A stretch of 7,962 nt of DNA from an uncultured Thermoguttaceae bacterium (GTDB lineage: Bacteria > Planctomycetota > Planctomycetia > Pirellulales > Thermoguttaceae): positions 1 through 7,962 of the forward strand of contig CAKVCP010000103.1 in NCBI GenBank assembly GCA_934725735.1. The letters are read 5' to 3'. Both the position numbers and the translations under genes were made by a program. Numbering within the stretch: the first letter of the stretch is position 1; each line of letters opens with the position of its first letter. Below the pieces are notes generated by a model. It ran no database searches, was not told the DNA's origin, and saw only the letters and a program-made list of their open reading frames with translations. This document shows, in pieces, positions 1 to 5,532 of the stretch.

Positions 1-1964
1 GCGTAACAATTACTCCCTTCGCCGAGACCGTCGACAATGCGGACGGAAGACGCTACGGGCGCGTCAGAATCCGTCGATTCTGTCGTCATGCCAAGAAGAG
101 AATAGGAATTACAAGACAATGAGGTAGACGTATCCACGACAGAAGCGCTTACCAACGCGTATGAAATTTCACTCGAAGGATTTTCTGGGCTCTGTTTAAA
201 TCCAAAAGCTCTCCATCCGAACGCAACCCGCTCGGAAGAAGCCCGTGCCAAGCTCGCGCTCAAATAAGTCTTTTGTTCTTCAAGAGCGGAATCGGAAAGA
301 ATCATAGGAGCGGCGACGCACTGATCGTACCCTGCGGCATAGAGTAGATCCAGAGACGCGGGGTCATACAGGTAATCTGTCATTTGATAAGCGGTATCGC
401 TTTCCCCAGAGGAAAGTTGTAAACCGTCGAGAAGGGAACTTTCCTGCGTGTTTGTAGAATTCCCATCCGACGAAATCAAAGGATCTCGAACAGTATCGTT
501 TCCTCCGTCCTCTGAACCGTTGTGCGCAAGCTTAGGATTGGGAGATTCTATTGTTGGTATGGCTAAATCAGAGTCTCTTTCAAAGAAAACAAAGGACAAA
601 ACAACCGCAATCAATAAAAAAGAGGCAGCAAACGCGGGGAGCGCTTTCTTGGGCAAAATATGAGAAAGCTGTCGACTGGACGGCGTTCCCCCGAGGCCCC
701 TATTGTCGACGTCTAATCCTAAAAGATCGACAATTTGCAGCAAGTCCTTGATAAGGAGTTCAGGCGTTTGATACCTATCCTCCGGGTTTTTGCGCATCAT
801 TTTGCGCACAACCGCCGCTATTTCAAAGGGCACGGAGGGATTGGCGTCGCGCACGTCAGGAGTCTCATTTCCCTGATGACTTAAAAGCTTCTGGAGCATC
901 GTCCCATCCGGATAGGGAGGCGACCCAGTAAGAATGTAGTAAAAGGTGCAACCGAGCGAATAAACGTCGCTTCGAACGTCGGCGATTCTAGGATCTTTAG
1001 CCTGTTCAGGAGAAATATAGTCGAACGTGCCAAGAGTCACGCCGCTTTCGGTAAGATCGCCGTCTTCCTCCGTCTTGAGAAGACGCGCTAATCCCATATC
1101 AATCAATTTGACGCGATTTTGAGGAGTTACGATGATGTTGGAAGGTTTGACGTCGCGGTGCGTTACCCCATGCGCGGCGGCGTGCGCTAACGCAGAGGCG
1201 GTTTGAAGGATATAGTCGATAGCTTCCGAGAGAGGGAGTACGCCGTTCGTGCGAACATAGTCTCTAAGATTAACGCCCTCTACATACTCAAACGCGATAT
1301 ACGGAATCCCGTCGACGTTTCCGAAAAGATAAACCTGCGCGATATTTTCGTGATTTAAACGCGCGGCGGATTTTGCTTCATTAAGAAAACGCGCGACAAC
1401 GGTGGCGTCAGAAGCGCGTCGTTTAGGAAGAACTTTTATCGCGACCTTTCGCTCCAACGCAACGTCGACGCCCTCGTAGACGTGCCCCATCCCACCGCCG
1501 CCAATGTAGCGAATGATTCGAAATTGGCCGAACATCGCGTCAGGATAAAGACCGTCGTCTGGAAAAGAATAAGAGCTTTCTCCGTTCGAGGACGCGCCTG
1601 CGCTTAGACTTGAGCTCGAACCGGGAATCGGGGAACTAGCAAACTTTGTAATCTCTCTAGTAGACGAACCTTCCCCGACAACTGCAACGACGCCCGTAAA
1701 ATTCGAATTGTTTCCTAAAGTTAGCGTCGAGTTCGGAGCCGCTTTGACGCTTGAAGACGAACCGTTTTCGGCTCCGTTCCCTTGAGAAGAAGGACGAGAA
1801 ACAGAAAGATCTGCCACGGGAATAGAAATGGAAGCGGAGGAGGCGTCAAGAGGTTTGACTTCTGTTTCAACGTTAAACGACTTCGTCTGTTCGCCATTAT
1901 CGCAACGAGACGTTGCCCCACGTGGTATCTCGTCTGTCGGAGAAAAGGACGAATTGGACGACAT
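1..1964 (-). CDS. Membrane-anchored serine/threonine protein kinase (C-terminus cut by window edge)
   Basis: About 654 residues are visible and the frame is open to the left edge. Residues 1-143 are a low-complexity tail with about 35 Ser and 9 Thr. The Hanks-type kinase domain follows: glycine loop IGGGGMGHVY (154-163), VAIK with Lys177, catalytic HRDVKPSN (269-276), and DMG in place of DFG at 289-291. GTFDYISPEQA and SDVYSLGC come next. All key catalytic residues are present, so it should be active. One hydrophobic segment (about 441-461, beginning after ILPKK) is followed by about 190 visible residues, probably outside the cytoplasmic membrane. The last visible part (RIVDGLGEG) resembles, from memory, the start of a sensor-like region found in planctomycete kinases. 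The ATG at 1964 is chosen because AGGAGG lies 6 nt upstream. The kinase class is sure; its substrate and signal are unknown. Confidence 0.93.
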   Translation of the reverse strand, partial: MSSNSSFSPTDEIPRGATSRCDNGEQTKSFNVETEVKPLDASSASISIPVADLSVSRPSSQGNGAENGSSSSVKAAPNSTLTLGNNSNFTGVVAVVGEGSSTREITKFASSPIPGSSSSLSAGASSNGESSYSFPDDGLYPDAMFGQFRIIRYIGGGGMGHVYEGVDVALERKVAIKVLPKRRASDATVVARFLNEAKSAARLNHENIAQVYLFGNVDGIPYIAFEYVEGVNLRDYVRTNGVLPLSEAIDYILQTASALAHAAAHGVTHRDVKPSNIIVTPQNRVKLIDMGLARLLKTEEDGDLTESGVTLGTFDYISPEQAKDPRIADVRSDVYSLGCTFYYILTGSPPYPDGTMLQKLLSHQGNETPDVRDANPSVPFEIAAVVRKMMRKNPEDRYQTPELLIKDLLQIVDLLGLDVDNRGLGGTPSSRQLSHILPKKALPAFAASFLLIAVVLSFVFFERDSDLAIPTIESPNPKLAHNGSEDGGNDTVRDPLISSDGNSTNTQESSLLDGLQLSSGESDTAYQMTDYLYDPASLDLLYAAGYDQCVAAPMILSDSALEEQKTYLSASLARASSERVAFGWRAFGFKQSPENPSSEISYALVSASVVDTSTSLSCNSYSLLGMTTESTDSDAPVASSVRIVDGLGEGSNCY

Positions 1965-1970
1965 AAGAAG

Positions 1971-1976
1971 CCTCCT
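1971..1976 (-). promoter_or_regulatory. Ribosome binding site of the Ser/Thr kinase gene
   Basis: On the minus strand AGGAGG is followed by 6 nt and then ATG at 1964. It is a full-consensus Shine-Dalgarno sequence, the best in the window, and it fixes the start of the kinase and therefore the reality of its Ser-rich N-terminal tail. Confidence 0.85.
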
Positions 1977-2000
1977 CTGCGCGCAAATTCATCTTTTGTT

Positions 2001-2040
2001 AAAAACAAAGAAGCGCTTTCGCCGCAAATACGGCGAAAGC
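2001..2040 (-). terminator. Rho-independent-type terminator downstream of xylA
   Basis: A perfect 10-bp inverted repeat (GCTTTCGCCG at 2015-2024 and CGGCGAAAGC at 2031-2040) has a 6-nt loop. Read on the minus strand it lies about 40 nt after the xylA stop and is followed by a T-rich stretch at 2014-2001 (gcttctttgttttt), which is not a clean T-run. On the plus strand it is followed by TTTT, but no plus-strand gene ends there. It should end most xylA transcripts before the kinase gene, possibly with leakage because the T-tract is broken. Confidence 0.75.
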
Positions 2041-2079
2041 TTTTGAAATCATCGGGTTATCAACGCTTATTAGGGCAAA

Positions 2080-3393
2080 TCAGAACATGAAACGATTGAA
2101 GATATTCTCAATCAATTCTTGACGCCCGCTTTGAGGAGGATCAACCTCGCCCTTCTCGATCATGTAGTTATACAAAGATTTGAAATCGTGCTTACCCTGT
2201 TCGATCTCAGCTCCGATTCCGCTGTCCCATGTCGAGTAGCGTTCTTTAACAATACGATCAAAGACGCCGTCGGCGCGCGCGCTAGCGGCGTTACGAAGTC
2301 CCTTCGCAAACGCGTCCATACCGCCGATATGAGCGTAGAAGAGATCCATAGGTTCAAAGCTCTCGCGGCGAACTTTCGCGTCAAAATTCAGGCCGCCGGT
2401 CGTGAAACCGCCGTACTTCAACAGGACGAGCATCATCTTCGTCGTCATGTAGACGTCTGTGGGGAACTGATCGGTGTCCCAACCAAGCAACATATCACCG
2501 GAGTTGGCGTCGACTGAACCGAGGAATCCTTGACTACCGGCAACTTCCATTTCATGTTCAACGTTGTGACCGGCCAACGTTGCATGATTCGTTTCGATAT
2601 TCATCTTAACGTGATCTTCAAGGCCATACGCGCGCAAGAAGTTAATGCACGTCGCGACGTCGAAGTCGTACTGATGCTTCGTCGGTTCCTTCGGTTTCGG
2701 TTCAAAATAGAATTGCCCCGTAAAGCCGATCTCCTTGGCGTAGTCAACCGCCATATGCATGAATTGCGCAAGGTGATCAAGCTCGCGCTTCATATCGGTA
2801 TTCCAAAGGCACTGGTATCCTTCGCGACCGCCCCAGAAGGTATAACCTTGGGCGCCTAGTTCCTTAGAGACTTCCAAGGCCTTTTTCACTTGCGCCGCCG
2901 CATACGCGAAAGAGGTCGCGTTGCAACTCGTCGCGGCGCCGTGCATAAAACGTGGATTGCCAAAGAGGTTCGCCGTTCCCCAAAGCATCGTAATGCCGGT
3001 ACGTTCAGATTCTTCCTTGAAGACCTCGACAACGGCGTCAAGATTCTTGCAGGTCTCGGCAAACGTCTTTCCCTCGGGGGCGACGTCGCGATCATGGAAC
3101 GCGTAGAATTGAATACCCGTCTTCTCAAGGAATTCAAAGAAAACGCGAACGCGATTCTTAGCGTTCTCGACAGAATCAGAACCGTCGTCCCACGGACGCA
3201 ACATCGTCGCTGCGCCAAAGGGATCGACGCCGTTCATGCGCATCGTGTGCCAGAACGCGCAGGAAAAACGCAGATGATCCCGCATCGTTTTTCCTTCAAT
3301 CACTTCGTCGGGATTGTAATAACGAAACGCCAGAGGGTTAGTAGAATCCGGGCCTTCGTATTTAATTTTCGAAATTTCGGGGAAAGCAACCAT
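2080..3393 (-). CDS. xylA: Xylose isomerase
   Basis: This cytoplasmic metal-dependent enzyme interconverts D-xylose and D-xylulose, and in many bacteria also D-glucose and D-fructose. The 437 residues match the length of the long-form (class II, E. coli-like, about 440 aa) enzymes and align with them from end to end. Visible active-site residues are His100 and Asp103 (FHDRD), Glu231 and Lys233 (EPKPKEPTKHQYD), Glu267 and His270 (NIETNHATLAGH), Asp295 (SVDAN), Asp306 and Asp308 (GWDTDQF) and Asp338 (LNFDAK). WGT (138-140) and WGGREGY (187-193) are also family signatures. The ATG at 3393 has GGAG 7 nt upstream. No xylulokinase, xylose transporter or regulator is next to it, so it stands alone here with its own terminator and a long upstream gap. 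Function is near certain; whether xylose is the physiological substrate is inference. Confidence 0.98.
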   Translation of the reverse strand: MVAFPEISKIKYEGPDSTNPLAFRYYNPDEVIEGKTMRDHLRFSCAFWHTMRMNGVDPFGAATMLRPWDDGSDSVENAKNRVRVFFEFLEKTGIQFYAFHDRDVAPEGKTFAETCKNLDAVVEVFKEESERTGITMLWGTANLFGNPRFMHGAATSCNATSFAYAAAQVKKALEVSKELGAQGYTFWGGREGYQCLWNTDMKRELDHLAQFMHMAVDYAKEIGFTGQFYFEPKPKEPTKHQYDFDVATCINFLRAYGLEDHVKMNIETNHATLAGHNVEHEMEVAGSQGFLGSVDANSGDMLLGWDTDQFPTDVYMTTKMMLVLLKYGGFTTGGLNFDAKVRRESFEPMDLFYAHIGGMDAFAKGLRNAASARADGVFDRIVKERYSTWDSGIGAEIEQGKHDFKSLYNYMIEKGEVDPPQSGRQELIENIFNRFMF

Positions 3394-3535
3394 TTATAGT
3401 CTCCAGTACCGAGGGATATTTCAACGAAAAATGGACGCGTCATCCAAGTTCTTCGCTTGTCGAGGCTTACAGGCTGGCGCTTCAACGCTTTCACGCCTAA
3501 CGATTCCGACGTGAAGGCATAAACAGTCAAAACCT

Positions 3536-3562
3536 CTTATATAACGCGTTGACACAGTTCAA
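3536..3562 (-). promoter_or_regulatory. Weak sigma70-like promoter candidate for xylA
   Basis: On the minus strand TTGAAC (3562-3557) is followed after 15 nt by TATAAG (3541-3536). Both hexamers are fair matches to the consensus, but the spacer is 2 nt shorter than optimal. It lies in the only A/T-rich part of the gap, after the cysC terminator. If used it would give a leader of about 135 nt. Planctomycete promoters are poorly described, so this is tentative. Confidence 0.3.
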
Positions 3563-3637
3563 AGTATACCAAATTTCAGTGTAAAAGAAAAGCGTCTCGC
3601 AATGAAAAATCCCAACCCCTTTGGAATCATTCCCCTT

Positions 3638-3670
3638 TAAAAAAACGCTTGACGCTCACGGCGCCAAGCG
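3638..3670 (-). terminator. Strong intrinsic terminator of cysC (or tsaB-cysC)
   Basis: On the minus strand CGCTTGGCGC (3670-3661) pairs with GCGTCAAGCG (3655-3646) across a 5-nt loop. The only imperfection is one G-T wobble. A run of seven T follows directly (3645-3639). It begins about 30 nt after the cysC stop codon. This is the clearest rho-independent terminator in the window and separates cysC from xylA. Confidence 0.9.
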
Positions 3671-3699
3671 CGAAAACAACGCTCTAAATCTGCGAAGGA

Positions 3700-4344
3700 T
3701 CAGATAATTCCCTTTTCCTTGAGGAACGCGATAACTTGGTCTCCAAGTTCGTTCGCCGTCAACTTTGACGCGTCGATCGTAAGTTCTGGATTCATAGGCG
3801 CTTCATAGGGATCGTCAATGCCGGTGAACCCTTTGATTTCTCCGGCGCGCGCCTTTTTATAAAGTCCCTTAGGATCGCGTTGTTCGCAAACTTCAATGGG
3901 GGTTGCAACGTAAATTTCGAAGAAGTCGCCGTCATTCATCGCGCGAACGCTGTCGCGATCAACGCGGTAAGGACTAATAAAGGCGGTAATCGCAATTGTT
4001 CCAGAATCGGCGAAAAGTTTCGCAACCGCGCCGATGCGGCGAATATTCTCTTCGCGATCCTGAGCGGAAAAACCGAGTCCAAAACGTTTCGCAAACTCTT
4101 CGGAGTGCTTCTCGGCCAACATTTTAGGAGACGCGTTCAGATTATGCCGGACATTGTCGCCGTCAAGAACGAAACTGTGCTTACCAAGTTCATGAAGCTT
4201 ATGATCGACTATGTTCGCGACCGTGCTCTTGCCGCTTCCGCTCAAACCGGTAAACCAAAGAACGCATCCCTTATTGCCATTCAGTTTTTCTTTTTCCGCT
4301 CGTGAAACGGCGTGTTCGTGCCAAAAGACCTCTACTTCGCTCAT
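3700..4344 (-). CDS. cysC: Adenylylsulfate (APS) kinase
   Basis: This cytoplasmic enzyme phosphorylates adenosine 5'-phosphosulfate at the 3' position with ATP, giving PAPS for sulfate reduction or sulfation. Numbering from an ATG at 4347 gives 215 residues. P-loop GLSGSGKST spans 34-42, and DGDNVRHNL (62-70) binds APS. LGFS and DREENIRRIG lie at 91-106, and FISPYR (123-128) carries the conserved serine. DPKGLYKKARAGEIKGFTGI is the diagnostic C-terminal block. Between NVRHNL and LGFS there are about 17 more residues (71-90) than in the E. coli enzyme. Two ATG codons are adjacent, at 4347 and 4344. AGGAG lies 2 nt from the first and 5 nt from the second, so 4344 (214 aa) is preferred. The gene follows tsaB by about 80 bp. 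No cysD, cysN or cysH is nearby, so the sulfate-activation partners are elsewhere. Confidence 0.96.
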   Translation of the reverse strand: MSEVEVFWHEHAVSRAEKEKLNGNKGCVLWFTGLSGSGKSTVANIVDHKLHELGKHSFVLDGDNVRHNLNASPKMLAEKHSEEFAKRFGLGFSAQDREENIRRIGAVAKLFADSGTIAITAFISPYRVDRDSVRAMNDGDFFEIYVATPIEVCEQRDPKGLYKKARAGEIKGFTGIDDPYEAPMNPELTIDASKLTANELGDQVIAFLKEKGII

Positions 4345-4349
4345 CATTA

Positions 4350-4354
4350 CTCCT
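4350..4354 (-). promoter_or_regulatory. Ribosome binding site of cysC
   Basis: AGGAG on the minus strand lies 5 nt before the ATG at 4344 and only 2 nt before the ATG at 4347. The spacing favours the second methionine as the true start. Confidence 0.7.
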
Positions 4355-4371
4355 TATGAGTCAAAAAGCCA

Positions 4372-4389
4372 ACGTCGTCGAAACGACGT
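4372..4389 (-). other. Hairpin with TTCG loop between tsaB and cysC
   Basis: On the minus strand ACGTCGT, loop TTCG, ACGACGT form a perfect 7-bp stem with a UUCG-type tetraloop, closed by U-A rather than the extra-stable C-G pair. It sits about 35 nt after the tsaB stop and about 17 nt before the cysC ribosome binding site. A five-T run comes only after another 5 nt (tggc, then TTTTT). It could be a leaky terminator, a processing or stability element, or part of the cysC leader. Confidence 0.55.
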
Positions 4390-4422
4390 ATAGCCGGGGT
4401 TAATACTTGTCTCAAAATCACA

Positions 4423-5277
4423 TTAATGCGAATCGACGCTTTTTGAACCAGCGGCGAGCGCCCTCTTTTCCAGGGCCTTCTCTTCCGCCGCCGCGCACCG
4501 AGAATAAACGGGAAGGATACTCCAAACGTCGTCAAAAGAATCGTCTTTCACGCGCCGCCAAGCCGAAAGCGCAACGCCGGCAGCGTTCGGTACGCCTTCT
4601 CCGCAAGGAATATACTGAAGATGCGGATATTTCTCGTCAACGTCCTTAACGCGTCGAAACGCCGGACCTGCAAACCATACGGAAGAATAAGTCATATTCG
4701 ACAATATTCTTGGAATGGCGACGATATCCCCCGACTTCATTTCTTTATCAACCGGTTCTTCAGTCAGTATTCCATAGGGAGAATCACACGATACGTCCAG
4801 CCATTTTTTAATGGCGACGATCCGAAAACGCTTATGAAGGGGAATCGCCAGGCTCTTGTCTGAAAGGAGTAGATAATCCCTCACAGCGGCGTCGCCTCTC
4901 TGCGCGTCCATGCCGACAGAAAGTACGCTAGGAGCGTTTCCAAAACGATCGCGTTCCGTAAGCGCATAGGTTTCAACGATCGCGTCTAGAGAATCGACGC
5001 CTACAATCTTTGTCTTCCAAGCCCAAGCCAACATCTTTGCCGTCGTAATACCAACCCTAAGGCCGGTGAAAGATCCCGGCCCTGTAGCCGCCGCAACGAC
5101 GTCGACGTCCGAAGACAACCAACGGTTGTCGCCGAGTATTTCACGTATCGCAGGCGCCAACGATTGCGCGCTGCGTTGATCGTCTCTCAACAACCGCAAG
5201 TCTTTAATCTCACCGTCTTCGCAGAGAGCGACGCTCCCCTTTGTCTCGGTCGTTTCAAGAGCCAGTAATTTCGTCAT
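4423..5277 (-). CDS. tsaB: tRNA threonylcarbamoyladenosine biosynthesis protein TsaB
   Basis: TsaB (YeaZ) is the non-catalytic ASKHA-fold partner of TsaD. With TsaE and TsaC it supports N6-threonylcarbamoyl modification of A37 in tRNAs that read ANN codons; it is cytoplasmic and usually essential. From M1 at 5277 the protein has 284 residues. The N-terminal strand LLALETTETKGSVAL is family-typical. The signature ATGPGSFTGLRVGITTAK begins near residue 64, MDAQRGD near 123 and PVYSR near 256, followed by AAAEEK. It is longer than E. coli TsaB (231 aa), mostly in the middle and at the C-terminal tail. The start at 5277 has GAGGA 8 nt upstream. The longer frame from 5337 adds 20 residues with no family similarity. 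No tsaD, tsaE or rimI is adjacent. It may be co-transcribed with cysC. Confidence 0.95.
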   Translation of the reverse strand: MTKLLALETTETKGSVALCEDGEIKDLRLLRDDQRSAQSLAPAIREILGDNRWLSSDVDVVAAATGPGSFTGLRVGITTAKMLAWAWKTKIVGVDSLDAIVETYALTERDRFGNAPSVLSVGMDAQRGDAAVRDYLLLSDKSLAIPLHKRFRIVAIKKWLDVSCDSPYGILTEEPVDKEMKSGDIVAIPRILSNMTYSSVWFAGPAFRRVKDVDEKYPHLQYIPCGEGVPNAAGVALSAWRRVKDDSFDDVWSILPVYSRCAAAEEKALEKRALAAGSKSVDSH

Positions 5278-5425
5278 GCAAACTATCCTCTCTAAACAGA
5301 AACGTCCGGAGCTGAACGACGTTCCAACACTCGGCAAATAAGCAACGCAAACAACCTCGCAAGGACGGACGCGACCTCAATTTTACAAGAGACATTCGCA
5401 ATGTGCAGGGGGCGGGCGCTTCCTT

Positions 5426-5476
5426 CTCGAGAAAATGCTCTTGTCATTTATTTGCAAAAAAGGTAGACTCGAGAAA
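5426..5476. repeat. Pair of CTCGAGAAA direct repeats bracketing a promoter
   Basis: CTCGAGAAA occurs at 5426-5434 and again at 5468-5476, with starts exactly 42 bp apart. The first copy ends 6 bp before the -35 hexamer. The second overlaps the end of the -10 hexamer and the expected start point. The core CTCGAG is itself a palindrome. The position is right for an operator pair, but chance cannot be excluded. Confidence 0.45.
5441..5469 (+). promoter_or_regulatory. Sigma70-like promoter of the exported SH3-like protein gene
   Basis: TTGTCA (5441-5446, 5 of 6 matches to TTGACA) and TAGACT (5464-5469, 4 of 6 matches to TATAAT) are separated by exactly 17 bp that include an A-rich stretch. The expected start point near 5476 gives a leader of about 57 nt before the ATG at 5533. 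It is the best-looking promoter in the window. Confidence 0.6.
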
Positions 5477-5532
5477 CTCGTTCCGTCGTCCTATGTTGGG
5501 CCATCGAAACGACACGCTTCAGACCAATAATC

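Larger units (their letters stand above)
3394..3699. other. 306-bp non-coding gap upstream of xylA
   Basis: No convincing gene is present. A minus-strand reading frame at 3300-3530 overlaps xylA in another frame and has no recognisable content. From right to left the gap holds the cysC terminator (3638-3670), an A/T-rich stretch around 3555-3600, a weak promoter candidate (3536-3562) and a putative xylA leader of about 135 nt. A small inverted repeat, TTCACG at 3490-3495 with CGTGAA at 3510-3515, lies in the leader. An 8-bp palindrome, GACGCGTC, lies at about 3433-3440. No riboswitch was recognised. Confidence 0.6.
5278..5532. other. Divergent intergenic region between tsaB and the exported-protein gene
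   Basis: This 255-bp stretch holds the start regions of both divergent genes. The rightward promoter (5441-5469) is clear. For tsaB I see the ribosome binding site (GAGGA at 5286-5290) but no promoter with well-spaced hexamers. A perfect 9-bp direct repeat lies at 5426-5434 and 5468-5476. No small gene is supported; the short plus-strand frame at 5403-5588 runs into the following gene in a different frame. Confidence 0.6.

Noticed and set aside
448..751. Two overlapping plus-strand frames of 66-71 residues
   Set aside because: They are antisense to the transmembrane and linker region of the kinase; the kinase frame is open across all of it.
1782..2090. Plus-strand open frame of 102 residues
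   Set aside because: It runs antisense through the kinase N-terminus and the xylA terminator hairpin, with no ribosome binding site or recognisable content.
2890..3399. Plus-strand open frame of 169 residues
   Set aside because: It lies opposite xylA, whose protein is unmistakable end to end. The translation is Arg-rich and has no recognisable family.
3563..3585. TTTACA with TATACT on the minus strand as the xylA promoter
   Set aside because: The -10 hexamer is good, but the spacer is only 11 bp, too short for sigma70-type recognition.
3880..4305. Plus-strand open frame of 141 residues
   Set aside because: It is the antisense shadow of cysC, which carries every APS kinase motif in its own frame.
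5278..5337. Longer TsaB start adding 20 residues
   Set aside because: The extra residues have no resemblance to TsaB, and the family's first beta strand begins at the methionine at 5277, which has its own ribosome binding site.
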